21,031 bases of DNA from Firmicutes bacterium UBA2058 (GCA_002332905.1 DDAM01000070.1:1-21031), one strand, 5' to 3'. Shown: positions 1-8,362, numbered from the stretch's first letter. Numbers and translations: made by a program. Notes: generated from the letters alone by a model not told the origin.

Positions 1-99
1 CTTATGCTGTTTTATTGTCTAAGGTTCGATTCAAAACTTCTATTATTTTTTATGCCTGTTAGTTTTTTTAACGGGCTACTGTCTCTTGACAGCTTGATT

Positions 100-128
100 A
101 TTCTATCACATCAGCTTTTCGATGTCAA
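100..128 (-). promoter_or_regulatory. Sigma-A promoter P3 (leader-proximal) of a leftward operon
   Basis: On the minus strand TTGACA (123-128) and TAGAAT (100-105) are separated by exactly 17 bases. Downstream come AAGCTGTC and then a leader (about 1-90) with a small GCCCGTT/AACAGGC-type dyad and no ORF. It is the last of three tandem promoters of identical geometry, all firing leftwards out of the window. Tandem near-consensus promoters with an untranslated leader are typical of clostridial rRNA operons, so I infer that an rRNA or stable-RNA operon begins just beyond base 1; the RNA gene itself is not in view. Confidence 0.8.
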
Positions 129-208
129 GAAGTTTTTTTAATTTTTTTAACTTTATTTGATTTGTCTTTTAGTATTTTTAAAAGACTGTGTCTCTCGACA
201 GCTTACTC

Positions 209-237
209 AGTATATCATCAATACTATTGTTTGTCAA
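209..237 (-). promoter_or_regulatory. Sigma-A promoter P2, middle of tandem array
   Basis: TTGACA (232-237) and TATACT (209-214) on the minus strand are 17 bases apart. They are followed by TAAGCTGTCGAGAGAC, nearly the same initial transcribed sequence as at P3 (CAAGCTGTCAAGAGAC). The shared sequence after the -10 suggests that the promoter units arose by duplication. Confidence 0.82.
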
Positions 238-304
238 CTACTTTTTCAATTTATTTTTATCAGCTTTTTTTATTTACAAAGTATCGTCAAACGACAGCTT
301 TGTC

Positions 305-333
305 ATATTAACACAACAAATTACATTTGTCAA
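305..333 (-). promoter_or_regulatory. Sigma-A promoter P1, distal member of tandem array
   Basis: TTGACA (328-333) and TAATAT (305-310) on the minus strand are 17 bases apart, followed by AAAGCTGTCG. Spacing to P2 is 96 bases and from P2 to P3 109 bases. It lies just beyond the strong terminator at 361-408, which insulates the array from transcription of the upstream gene. Confidence 0.78.
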
Positions 334-360
334 CATTAAGTTACACAAAAAATTCTTCTC

Positions 361-408
361 AACAAAATAAACCAGATATAGATTGATCTATATCTGGTTT
401 ATTTTGTT
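361..408. terminator. Strong bidirectional terminator hairpin
   Basis: A perfect inverted repeat: 23-base arms (361-383 and 386-408) around a two-base centre, with A/T-rich outer arms that give a U-tract in either direction. It lies 25 bases past the stop codon of the Cys-rich gene (433-660) and before the tandem promoters, so it ends minus-strand transcription and separates the two units. Confidence 0.88.
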
Positions 409-432
409 ATAGAAGATTTTAATATGTTACTC

Positions 433-660
433 TTAGCACTCGCAGCCTTCTTTTCCGCCGCATGTGCAGAATAGTACAACTAATATTAAGAAAAAGAACA
501 ATAGGCTATCCCCTTCACAGCCACCAAATACGTTTAATAAACCGTTATTATCTCCGCAATTGCAAAAACAACTAATAGCTATTAATATTAAGAAAAAGAA
601 TAATAAATTATCTCCTATTCCTTCTCCACATCCGAACACATTTTGTAAATTATTAAACAT
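433..660 (-). CDS. Small Cys-rich hydrophobic protein with internal duplication
   Basis: A 75-residue protein made of two copies of one unit. Each has a Gly/Glu/Cys-rich stretch, then a very hydrophobic segment starting LLFFFLIL, then a Cys/Gly cluster (CFCNCG in the first, CTCGG and CEC at the end of the second). The DNA shows the same duplication about 100 bases apart (around 480-503 and 581-604). The two hydrophobic stretches could each span a membrane or pack in a coat-like assembly. The start is an ATG preceded by GGGGGT with suitable spacing. Short Cys-rich hydrophobic proteins of this look are common in spore-formers, and a spore-layer role is possible, but nothing here proves it. The terminator at 361-408 follows directly. 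Function unknown. Confidence 0.7.
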   Translation of the reverse strand: MFNNLQNVFGCGEGIGDNLLFFFLILIAISCFCNCGDNNGLLNVFGGCEGDSLLFFFLILVVLFCTCGGKEGCEC

Positions 661-722
661 AATTTAATACCCCCATTTTTAAATATACATTATAATATTC
701 AATATATAATAATTGTGTTACT

Positions 723-1004
723 CTATTCCCCATTTAACTTATTAAGAAAATTTCTAATCTTGCTGATAACATCTTCTTCATAAGACTCATTTCCCCTATA
801 ATTTCTGTTAATTCTACTGTTTCTACCACCATTTCTATTATTATTTTTGTTCATATTGTTTGATACCCTATTTATTCTTTCAAGTATATCCATTATTTCC
901 TGTAAGCTTTGGATATTAGGTGCTGTAAAGTTTTGATTGTTCTGCTGATTTAGATTATTAGTCAAAAAAGGAATAACTAATAACGGTAATACTGGATTTA
1001 TCAA
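723..1004 (-). CDS. Hypothetical small Asn-rich protein
   Basis: I do not recognise this protein. From the chosen TTG start it is 93 residues: a hydrophobic N-terminus (INPVLPLLVIPFLTNN), an amphipathic helix (about SLQEIMDILERINRV), an Asn/Arg/Gly-rich low-complexity middle and a charged C-terminal helix ending KIRNFLNKLNGE. The TTG at 1002-1004 is preferred because GAGGTGAT sits 4-6 bases upstream. The GTG at 1011-1013 lies inside that ribosome binding site, although AAAGGA further up could serve it. It is followed 60 bases on by the Cys-rich gene in the same direction, so the two may be co-transcribed. Low-complexity Asn-rich tails recur in spore and envelope proteins, which is only a hint. 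Confidence 0.62.
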   Translation of the reverse strand: MINPVLPLLVIPFLTNNLNQQNNQNFTAPNIQSLQEIMDILERINRVSNNMNKNNNRNGGRNSRINRNYRGNESYEEDVISKIRNFLNKLNGE

Positions 1005-1133
1005 TTTAATCACCTCTAAATCCTTTTGTAATATTAGTGTTTATATTTAAAAATATTAGCAACACTATATTATTAATGTATGTATTAGTTATTCCTTTGT
1101 GAATTAATTTAAATATTTTATATAATAATATTT

Positions 1134-3089
1134 TTAATTATTTGAGTACTCAATTATTTCGTCGTCTTCATATAATTCATCAAGCTCTTTATACATATGG
1201 TTAAGCTCTTCTTTTAATTTAACATGCTTTTCATATTCATTATTGACATTAATATCATTATTCTCACTGTATAGTAATTGCTCCTGAGCCTTTACTTCTT
1301 CTTCTAATTGCATTATTTTTTCTTCTAATTTTTTTAAATCTCTTTTTTTCTTTTCTATTCTCTTTATCTCTTCCTTTTTTCTAAGGTAATCTTCCTTAGA
1401 TTGATTAATCATTTTTACATCTTTTAGTTCACTACTAGAATTTTCTTGTTCAAATATCATCATGTTTTGAATTTTACTTTTTTCATATTTATAACCCTCA
1501 TAATCATAATCATAAACATTTATTGTTTTATTTTCTATTTCAGCTACTCTAGTTGCAACCTTATCAATGAAGTATCTATCATGTGATATAAACATTATTG
1601 TGCCTTCATAGTTTATTAAATCTTCTTCTAGTGATTCTCTAGAATCAATATCTAAATGATTTGTTGGCTCATCTAAAATTAAAACATTTGATTTTTCGTA
1701 CATAAGTGTTAATAGCTTTAATCTAGTTTTTTCACCTCCAGATAGATTGTTTATTTTTTTATAAACATCATCCTCAGTAAATAAAATTTTAGCTAATTCA
1801 TTCCTAGCCTCACTTATAGATATACTATATTTATATGAAAAATAATCAACAACTTTCATACTTTCATCTTCAAAAACAACATCTTGTGGTAAATATCCAA
1901 TATTAACTTTAGAACCTAATCTTATTTTCCCTGAATCACATGGAGTTTCATTTAAAACCATTTTTATTAGTGTTGATTTTCCAGTTCCATTTTCTCCCAG
2001 AATTGCAATGCTGTCCTTATAATATACAGATAGGTTAACATCTGCTAATAGGTTTTTTTCACCAAATGATTTACTAACTTCATTTATCTCAAGAACAATC
2101 CTTCCTGTTCTTTCTGAAGAATTTAATGCAAAACTTTTTATCTTCTTATCCTTTATTGGTTTTTTTAATTCATCTATTTTTTCTAGACGTTTTTCTAATT
2201 CTTTAGCTCGTTTATACATTTTTTCGCTGTCGCGCATGGCCCCCCAAATTCTATATTGTTGTATTTGGTCTTCCATTTTTTTGATTTTTCTTTGTTGATT
2301 TTCATATTCTTTAAGTTCTTGTAAAAACCTAAGTTCTTTCTCAACAACATATTTTGAATAGTTACCATTATATATATAAGCCCCATCTGAACTCAGTTCA
2401 ATAATTCTATTAACTACTCTGTCTAAAAAATATCTATCGTGAGATATTATTACTACAGTGCCTTCATATGTATTTAAATAATCCTCTAGCCACTCTACTG
2501 ATTTAATGTCAAGGTGATTTGATGGCTCATCAAGTAGCAAAACATCCGGATTTTCTAGTAAAATTTTACCCAGAACAACTCTGGTTTTTTCTCCTCCGCT
2601 TAATTCACAAAATTTGTTTTGCAGCATTTTATCAGGAATGTCTAGTCCGATAGTTATTTTATCTAACTTTTCTTTAATTCTATATCCGCCCATTGCTTCA
2701 TAGCTATCATGAAGCAGACTGAATTTTTTTACAGCCTGCTCTAATTTTTCGTCTTTTATATTATCAAAGGTTTTTTGTAAAGTATTCATTTCTGCTTCTA
2801 TATTATATATATCAGAAAAAGAAAGTTTTAAAATATCTTCTACAAGCATTCTATCCTGAAAGCTGTGCATTTGCTCTAAATACCCTATTTTTAAACCTTT
2901 TCTCTTGTTTATCTGACCAGATGTTGCCTCCTCAACTCCACATATAATTTTCATTAACGTGGATTTTCCTACGCCATTTTTCCCAACGAGACCAACTCTT
3001 TCCTTATCTTTTATATCAAATGTGATATTCTCAAATATCTTATCTACTCCAAAGCTTTTTCCTAAATTACTTACTCCAATTTCAATCAT
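1134..3089 (-). CDS. ABC-F family ATPase (duplicated ABC, Uup/YdiF-like)
   Basis: A cytoplasmic protein of about 651 residues with two ATP-binding cassettes and no membrane segments, the layout of the ABC-F ribosome-associated family. The first cassette has Walker A GKNGVGKST, signature LSGGEKTR and Walker B LLLDEPSNHLD. A charged helical linker follows, then the second cassette with GENGTGKST, LSGGEKTR and LILDEPTNHLD. The last ~100 residues form a Lys/Glu-rich coiled coil, as in Uup/YdiF-type members. ABC-F proteins act on the ribosomal E site to relieve stalling or protect against antibiotics; which applies here cannot be told. An upstream ATG at 3113 is in frame, but the ATG at 3089 is preferred: AAAGGAAA sits six bases before it, inside the end of the CYTH gene, whose stop codon it abuts. 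The two genes are therefore translationally coupled. Confidence 0.93.
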   Translation of the reverse strand: MIEIGVSNLGKSFGVDKIFENITFDIKDKERVGLVGKNGVGKSTLMKIICGVEEATSGQINKRKGLKIGYLEQMHSFQDRMLVEDILKLSFSDIYNIEAEMNTLQKTFDNIKDEKLEQAVKKFSLLHDSYEAMGGYRIKEKLDKITIGLDIPDKMLQNKFCELSGGEKTRVVLGKILLENPDVLLLDEPSNHLDIKSVEWLEDYLNTYEGTVVIISHDRYFLDRVVNRIIELSSDGAYIYNGNYSKYVVEKELRFLQELKEYENQQRKIKKMEDQIQQYRIWGAMRDSEKMYKRAKELEKRLEKIDELKKPIKDKKIKSFALNSSERTGRIVLEINEVSKSFGEKNLLADVNLSVYYKDSIAILGENGTGKSTLIKMVLNETPCDSGKIRLGSKVNIGYLPQDVVFEDESMKVVDYFSYKYSISISEARNELAKILFTEDDVYKKINNLSGGEKTRLKLLTLMYEKSNVLILDEPTNHLDIDSRESLEEDLINYEGTIMFISHDRYFIDKVATRVAEIENKTINVYDYDYEGYKYEKSKIQNMMIFEQENSSSELKDVKMINQSKEDYLRKKEEIKRIEKKKRDLKKLEEKIMQLEEEVKAQEQLLYSENNDINVNNEYEKHVKLKEELNHMYKELDELYEDDEIIEYSNN

Positions 3090-3090
3090 T

Positions 3091-3624
3091 TTATTTTCCT
3101 TTAACCAACTCATCTATAGATTTAGCAGTGATATTTTGTTTATCAATATTTAAAAGCTTAATAGCTTTTTCTAGGTCATTTTTTCCTGTTACTTCTATTT
3201 CTAAATATGGATGTGGATAAATTTCTTTATCCCATTCATCTATTTCAAACAATATATTCTCATAAATATATGATTTTCTATGTTTTTTTCCTGGCTTCTT
3301 TTTAGAATATTTAAGAGCATCTAGAATTTTAATTGTTTCATCAACATTAGAAATTTCTGTTTCTATCTCTTCATTTACTCTAACTACATCTCTTGCGATA
3401 TTTCTTTTTAGAGTTAATGTATTGGTTGTTTCACCTGTAAGGTTGTTTTTTGTAATTCTTATTCTTAGGTAACCATGATATATATTTCTTAAATACTTAT
3501 CTTCAGTATCAAACCTTATATTTATCTGCTCTTCATCTTTTATAAGTTTAGCACCAATTTCAAGTAGTTTTTTTTCAATTTCTTCTTTATTAATATTCAA
3601 TACCTTAACTTCAATCTCGTTCAA
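3091..3624 (-). CDS. CYTH-domain protein (triphosphate tunnel / class IV adenylate cyclase family)
   Basis: A 177-residue single-domain protein. It begins with the hallmark ExExK motif (NEIEVKV), followed by alternating charged strands (YLRIRIT, LTLKRN, ETEIS, FEIDEW, YLEIEVTG) that line the triphosphate tunnel in this family. CYTH proteins bind or hydrolyse triphosphates with divalent metal; members include class IV adenylate cyclases, thiamine triphosphatases and inorganic triphosphatases. The substrate cannot be assigned from sequence. The start is TTG (3622-3624) with AGAGGTG seven bases upstream; no ATG fits better. It is the first gene of a two-gene unit with the ABC-F ATPase, whose ribosome binding site lies in its last codons. 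Confidence 0.9.
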   Translation of the reverse strand: MNEIEVKVLNINKEEIEKKLLEIGAKLIKDEEQINIRFDTEDKYLRNIYHGYLRIRITKNNLTGETTNTLTLKRNIARDVVRVNEEIETEISNVDETIKILDALKYSKKKPGKKHRKSYIYENILFEIDEWDKEIYPHPYLEIEVTGKNDLEKAIKLLNIDKQNITAKSIDELVKGK

Positions 3625-3720
3625 ACAGCAACACCTCTTTTGTTATTTCAAGAATAATAAACAAATTATATATAAATATACTACCATAATATCATGTAAT
3701 TTATACAATTGTCTACTAAC

Positions 3721-3758
3721 AAAAAACAACTTAAAGCTAATGCTAAAAGTTGTTTTTA
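3721..3758 (-). terminator. Rho-independent terminator after the chemotaxis receptor gene
   Basis: Arms AAAACAACTT (3723-3732, plus strand) and AAGTTGTTTT (3747-3756) enclose a 14-base loop, followed on the minus strand by TTTTTTG. It lies just past the stop codon at 3765. Confidence 0.8.
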
Positions 3759-3764
3759 TATAAT

Positions 3765-5510
3765 CTACATTATATTACCTTCATATTCATCTTGTTCTTC
3801 TATTTCATCAAATATTATTTCATTTTTTTCTGTGGTTTCACCATATTTAAGCGTGAATCTAGAAACAAGTTCTTTTAATATTTGTGCTTGTCCTGATAAT
3901 TCTTCACTTGAAGCAGCGCTCTCCTGAGCAGTAGCTGAGTTTGTTTGAACAACAGCAGAAATTTGTTCAATACCTAACGATATTTGTTCTATAGATGAAG
4001 ACTGTTCTTTTGATGCTTCAGCTATTTTATCTATTAAAGCAGTTGATTGTTTTGCACCTTCTACTATCATTTGTAATGATCTTGCAGTTTGCTCAGCAAT
4101 TTTGGTTCCATTTTCAACAGCTTTTATAGCATTTTCTATTAAAGCAGTAGTATTTTTTGCTGACTCTGCACTTTTTCCTGCTAGATTTCTTACCTCATCA
4201 GCTACAACTGCAAATCCTTTACCAGCAGTACCTGCACGAGCCGCCTCAACTGCAGCATTTAAAGCTAAAATGTTAGTTTGAAAAGCTATATCATCAATAG
4301 TTTTAATAATCTTTTCAATTTCTCCAGATGCTCTTCCTATTTCTTGCATTGCATCCATCATTTGTCTCATTAATTTATTTCCATTTTCAACTTCTTTAGA
4401 AGCTACAGCAGATATATCACTAGCATTTTTTGCGTTATCTGCATTTTTTACAACTTGATCTGAAACCTCAGTAATTGACGCGGATAACTGTTGAATTGCA
4501 CTTGCTTGCTCTGTAGCACCTTGGGACAGCAATATTGCACCACCTGAAACTTGCTCAGCTCCATTTGTTACTTGCTCAGCACTTTCACCAATTAATTCTA
4601 TGGTATTATTTAATGAATAGATTATTTCTTCCATTGAATGTTTTATAGGAGAAAAGTCTCCAATATAATCCATGTCTACTGTAACATCCAAGTTATTTTT
4701 AGAAATTTCACTTAATATGTAAGAAATGTTTGTAATGTATCCAGATAATTCTTGTAATGTTTTACGCATATCATCTGCTAATTCTCCAAGTTCATTTTTA
4801 CCGTCATATGTAATACTTGAATCAAGTTTTCCTACAGCTAATGAGCTTATAGCTAATTTTATTTCCGCTATTGGTTTAACTATACTCTTTGTTAATACTA
4901 AACATACACCTACAATAAATACTATATTTATTATAACTAATATAATAATTATTATTGACTGACTTTTGGCAAATCTAGACGCACTTTTAACAAAATTTAC
5001 AGCTGCAGAATTAGAATTCTCATGTGACTTATCTAATAAGGTATTTGCTTGTTCAGTTAATGGGGTAAGTTTCTCATTTATAGATTTTATAGCTCTTGCT
5101 TTCATATTATTTCTTAAATCTGAAAATATACTTTCAAATATATCAGGAGTCTGAGCCATAACTTCGTTATATTCTTTTAAAACTTCGTTATTAGGATATT
5201 TTTGAACTATATCTTTATATAGTTCATCTAATGTTTTTAATTCTTCCTCAACTTTTGCTATGTTTTCATTTACAATAGTTTTTTCACTGTACATTGTACA
5301 TTTAAATAAGCTATTTTCTGCTTTTTCCAACGCTAATTTCATTTCGAATGTTAAATTACTTATATTATAGGACTCGTTATAAAATGTTTCTAAATTTTTT
5401 GCTATTTTACTTGTTCCTATACTTGTAATTAGCATTGAGCCTATAACTAATACCAATACAAAAACAAATCCTATTAATAATCTTGTACCAATTTTCATGT
5501 TTTTAAACAT
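3765..5510 (-). CDS. Methyl-accepting chemotaxis protein
   Basis: A transmembrane chemoreceptor of about 581 residues. Segments in order: TM1 (about 11-29), an extracytoplasmic helical sensor domain of about 150 residues resembling the four-helix-bundle MCP type, TM2 (about 185-207), a HAMP linker, a long coiled-coil methylation region and the highly conserved hairpin tip (DDIAFQTNILALNAAVEAAR) that binds CheA/CheW. No C-terminal CheR-tethering pentapeptide is visible. The start is the ATG at 5508-5510 because AAGGAGTG lies just upstream; the longer in-frame extension begins at an unsupported TTG. Neighbours are a diguanylate cyclase upstream and no other che genes, so this is a stand-alone receptor gene with its own promoter and terminator. 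Confidence 0.95.
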   Translation of the reverse strand: MFKNMKIGTRLLIGFVFVLVLVIGSMLITSIGTSKIAKNLETFYNESYNISNLTFEMKLALEKAENSLFKCTMYSEKTIVNENIAKVEEELKTLDELYKDIVQKYPNNEVLKEYNEVMAQTPDIFESIFSDLRNNMKARAIKSINEKLTPLTEQANTLLDKSHENSNSAAVNFVKSASRFAKSQSIIIIILVIINIVFIVGVCLVLTKSIVKPIAEIKLAISSLAVGKLDSSITYDGKNELGELADDMRKTLQELSGYITNISYILSEISKNNLDVTVDMDYIGDFSPIKHSMEEIIYSLNNTIELIGESAEQVTNGAEQVSGGAILLSQGATEQASAIQQLSASITEVSDQVVKNADNAKNASDISAVASKEVENGNKLMRQMMDAMQEIGRASGEIEKIIKTIDDIAFQTNILALNAAVEAARAGTAGKGFAVVADEVRNLAGKSAESAKNTTALIENAIKAVENGTKIAEQTARSLQMIVEGAKQSTALIDKIAEASKEQSSSIEQISLGIEQISAVVQTNSATAQESAASSEELSGQAQILKELVSRFTLKYGETTEKNEIIFDEIEEQDEYEGNIM

Positions 5511-5573
5511 AAATTCACACTCCTTATTTATTCTAGTAATAAATGCGGTCTCCAAGTTATTACATATTATATT

Positions 5574-5603
5574 ATTATATTATATTATAACATTTTTTGT
5601 CAG
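5574..5603 (-). promoter_or_regulatory. Probable sigma-A promoter of the chemotaxis receptor gene
   Basis: CTGACA (5598-5603) and TATAAT (5574-5579) on the minus strand are separated by 18 bases, about 65 bases before the receptor's ATG. The region is a run of TATAAT-like repeats, so the exact -10 is uncertain. Confidence 0.5.
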
Positions 5604-5624
5604 ATTGTAAATGTTTTATTATTT

Positions 5625-6554
5625 TTACTTACTAAAGTAATATCCGTTTTTACCATTTCTTTTTCTGTAATACATAGCTTTATCAGAAATTATTATGTTT
5701 TCATCAATATTTAAAGAATAATCAAATTTAGAAATACCAACTGTTAGAGTACAATGTATATTAATGTCATTATATTTAAAGTTATAATTTGCTACTTCAT
5801 TACATATGTTTTGTATTGTAATTTCTAAATCTTCCTCATTAATTCCATAAACTGACGATATAAACTCTTCTCCACCCCATCTACAGGATATTCCTGTATG
5901 TGAGAAGTATTTTTCTATAATTGAGGCTACATTTTTCAAAACACAATCCCCTTGATAATGTCCATATGTATCATTTATTTTTTTAAAATCATCTATATCA
6001 AACAAAATAAACCACAAAGGTAAATTATTTAGTTTAGATTTTTCTATTAATTTATTTATATGTTCAAGAAAATAGTATCTATTATATAGTCCTGTAAGTC
6101 TATCTGTATAGGCTAATCTTCTATTTTCTATTAAGGCATTTTCTAATTCAATATTTGCTTGTTTTAATGCATCTTTAGTTCTTTTGTTTTCCAAGTGCGC
6201 TTTTACACGTACATTTAATTCTATTGCATTAAATGGTTTTGATATATAATCAATAGCTCCAACATTAAATGCTTTTACTATGCTATTTTTATCAACCTGT
6301 GATGTAAGAAAAATTATAGGTATATCAGATGTCGAAGGAGTGTTTTTTATTTTTTCACAGATACTATAACCATCTGTATCTGGCAACAGTAAATCTAAAA
6401 GAATTAAATTAGGCTTAACTTCTTTAACTATTTTAAGTGCAGATTTTCCGTCATGTGCTTTTATTACATTTATATTATTACTAGCTAGTTTTTTTTCGAC
6501 AATTTCACATATCAAAATACTATCATCCACTACTAAAACATTCTCTTTAATCAT
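5625..6554 (-). CDS. Response regulator with GGDEF domain (diguanylate cyclase)
   Basis: A cytoplasmic 309-residue protein predicted to make cyclic di-GMP from two GTP. Residues 1-120 are a receiver: acidic pair Asp10/Asp11, phosphoacceptor Asp54 (LLDLLLPDTDGY), Thr84 and Lys107 (SKPF). A helical linker (about 121-148) leads to a GGDEF domain starting TDRLTGLYNR, with DIDDFKKIND and the active-site GGEEF at 227-231. The positions that would hold the inhibitory RxxD motif (218-221) read SHTG, so product inhibition at an I-site is not expected. No partner histidine kinase is adjacent. The start ATG has only a weak AGAGAGA upstream. Confidence 0.94.
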   Translation of the reverse strand: MIKENVLVVDDSILICEIVEKKLASNNINVIKAHDGKSALKIVKEVKPNLILLDLLLPDTDGYSICEKIKNTPSTSDIPIIFLTSQVDKNSIVKAFNVGAIDYISKPFNAIELNVRVKAHLENKRTKDALKQANIELENALIENRRLAYTDRLTGLYNRYYFLEHINKLIEKSKLNNLPLWFILFDIDDFKKINDTYGHYQGDCVLKNVASIIEKYFSHTGISCRWGGEEFISSVYGINEEDLEITIQNICNEVANYNFKYNDINIHCTLTVGISKFDYSLNIDENIIISDKAMYYRKRNGKNGYYFSK

Positions 6555-6721
6555 AACAATCTCTCTATATAAATATATATCCTATATAAAACTGTCTTTA
6601 ATTTCGTTATGTTTTAACAAAATTAATAGGAATTTTATAAATATACATGAATTAACAAATTTTTCATATATACTGTTATAATATGTCAGTTTTTATTATA
6701 AGTCAACACGTATAATTTTCC

Positions 6722-6750
6722 AATAAAAAACTTAGTTTTAAAACTAAGTC
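6722..6750 (-). terminator. Rho-independent terminator after the split peptidase gene
   Basis: The palindrome ACTTAGTTTTAAAACTAAGT (6730-6749) is followed on the minus strand by TTTTTTATT. It lies 14 bases past the stop codon of the C-terminal peptidase fragment and would have been the native gene's terminator. Confidence 0.8.
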
Positions 6751-6763
6751 CCTTATTTTTTCA

Positions 6764-7190
6764 TTATAATATAGTTGTATCTGTACTACCAGTACCCTTA
6801 ACCTCTTTCGTTATATAGGTCCAAGTTTCGCAGCCTACTTTACCATCAGGAGTTAGACCTCTTGCATCTTGATATTTTATAAGTGCGTTTTTAGTACCTA
6901 CTCCAAATATCCCATCTAATCCTGCACCTGTGAATCCAAGTGTATTTAACGCATCCTGCAATATAAGTACATAGGTATTGATACTCCCTTCACTTACTGC
7001 TATATAGCCAGCAGTGCACGCAGGTGGAGTCAATCTTCTATCAACGTGTACCCATGTAGGTGTTAAATTTGCAGGCTCAACATATACCCAGCAACCTATT
7101 TGATCTGCTAAATCTCTTAACTTGTTTCTATCTTCGTTTGAAAAACTTTGAGCCATATCCATTGCTGTTCCAGCATAATGTTGAGATTGA
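6764..7190 (-). pseudogene. C-terminal part of M15-type peptidase gene split by the element
   Basis: This is the distal part of a zinc peptidoglycan peptidase whose first part is at 18355-18624. In frame upstream of the apparent ATG (7162) the sequence reads SQHYAGTAMDM, giving the M15 zinc motif SxHxxGxAxD, followed by the second ligand region TPTWVHVD. After it comes a peptidoglycan-binding domain (about LQDALNTLGF ... DGIFGVGTKNALIKYQ ... DGKVG). As it stands, the fragment lacks the first catalytic segment, and no ribosome binding site precedes the internal ATG, so it should be inactive. Joined at the shared TTGA, the two parts give one ORF of about 226 residues with promoter, start, both zinc motifs and terminator. 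M15 enzymes with such binding domains act on cell wall or spore cortex; which one is not shown. Confidence 0.9.
7176..7190 (+). repeat. Left attachment site core of the integrated element
   Basis: TAATGTTG then aga then TTGA, matching 12 of 15 bases with 18356-18370 at a constant offset of 11,180. The crossover is placed in TTGA (7187-7190). Only that choice leaves the Ser codon (TCT, minus strand) on the host side and restores SxHxxGxAxD, and it is the exact centre of the reconstructed attP dyad. Confidence 0.88.
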
Positions 7191-7219
7191 TTATTACATC
7201 AATGTTAACTTCCTTTAAC

Positions 7220-8272
7220 TTAGTATTGTATTCCTAATTCATCATTAGTATATTCATAGTTATAATTATTAAATATTAAATCATTTCTTATTTTAAATGA
7301 TTTTCCATGAACATCAATCTTAAATAAAATGCTATTTTTTCCTTGTTTATAATGCTGTGATAAGTCTATTTTAATTTTATAATAATATTTATTTTTAGAT
7401 AAAGACGTCTGTTTATCTTCTTTCTTTGAGTCATCTGTATAATCCATACATTCCATATAAGAATTTAAAAAATCATTTTCCAAATTATATGAATTTTCAA
7501 AATTAAGTACTCCATCATTAAAAACACTAAGATTTACTTCTTTAGGTATATCATTTCCTGAAAATAGTATTTCTACATTTTGATCTTTAAAATTAATTGT
7601 TAAGTTCCCATTGAAAATTAACCCGTATGATATATAAAATACTGAAATATATACAATAGTAAAAAGTAGACCATCACAAATAAATTTCATAAAATTTTGC
7701 TCTACTATTTTTATAACTGATTTGCCAAATAATAATATTATCGTAGAAATTAAGGCAACCACACCAAATAAAATTTTTATATCATTTTTCAATTCAAAAA
7801 TTAGTAGTATTCCTATTAAAAACATCATAAACATTATAAAGCATCTAATAGCAGAGTCAAATACATCAATATATTTCTTGTTAGTTTTTTGCTCATCCTT
7901 TAATTCTATAGTTTTATTTGATAAGTTTTTTAATTCATAATAACAGTAAATAAAAAACTTGTACAATATAAATAATAATGCAGTAAATAGAAATACTGAA
8001 ATAAATTGAATTGGTGAGAAAAATCCTTCTTTATAGCCAAATATAGTATCCTTATTTACATAAAATTGATTCATACTTTTTTGAACTAAAACTAATGCTT
8101 TATTTAAAATTACAATTACAGCCGCAATAATTGTTGTAACAACAAGAACCCTATCTCTTCGTTCTGAAAATGTAAGTTTTTCAAAATTATTACTTATTTT
8201 ATCATTATCCTCCTTATTTAAAACACTTTTTACCTGTTTGTCCTTATGTTCTTTATCTTTTTTTCGTCCCAC
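7220..8272 (-). CDS. Unknown five-TM membrane protein, element cargo
   Basis: I do not recognise this 350-residue protein. It has a Lys-rich cytoplasmic N-terminus (about 1-40), five likely membrane segments (about 42-62, 85-110, 142-162, 166-184 and 197-220) and a soluble C-terminal region of about 130 residues that looks beta-rich. With the N-terminus inside, that region would face outwards. The start is GTG (8270-8272) with GAGGTG about five bases upstream. It is the outermost gene on the left of the element: its stop codon lies only 30 bases from the attachment core, and it follows the recombinase in the same direction. Cargo at element ends is often accessory or defence-related, and an envelope-acting effector is possible, but there is no direct evidence. 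Confidence 0.75.
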   Translation of the reverse strand: MGRKKDKEHKDKQVKSVLNKEDNDKISNNFEKLTFSERRDRVLVVTTIIAAVIVILNKALVLVQKSMNQFYVNKDTIFGYKEGFFSPIQFISVFLFTALLFILYKFFIYCYYELKNLSNKTIELKDEQKTNKKYIDVFDSAIRCFIMFMMFLIGILLIFELKNDIKILFGVVALISTIILLFGKSVIKIVEQNFMKFICDGLLFTIVYISVFYISYGLIFNGNLTINFKDQNVEILFSGNDIPKEVNLSVFNDGVLNFENSYNLENDFLNSYMECMDYTDDSKKEDKQTSLSKNKYYYKIKIDLSQHYKQGKNSILFKIDVHGKSFKIRNDLIFNNYNYEYTNDELGIQY

Positions 8273-8362
8273 ACCAACACCTCAAAATAATATTGTTTTA
8301 CATAAGGTAACATAATTTTACATAAAAATCAATAAATGTTAATATAAAATTAATATAATTCC

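Noticed and set aside
157..370. Two overlapping plus-strand ORFs of about 60 residues
   Set aside because: They run antisense through the tandem promoters, lack ribosome binding sites and have no protein-like composition.
464..667. Plus-strand ORF opposite the Cys-rich gene
   Set aside because: It is a shadow of the repeated gene on the minus strand and has no ribosome binding site.
3090..3113. Longer ABC-F start at 3113
   Set aside because: It overlaps the CYTH coding end without a ribosome binding site; the ATG at 3089 has AAAGGAAA at good spacing.
5511..5555. Longer start for the chemotaxis receptor
   Set aside because: It would begin at a TTG with no ribosome binding site; AAGGAGTG directly precedes the ATG at 5510.
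7176..7183. Crossover within the shared TAATGTTG block
   Set aside because: It would put Leu in place of Ser in the peptidase motif and lie off-centre in the attP dyad; TTGA satisfies both tests.
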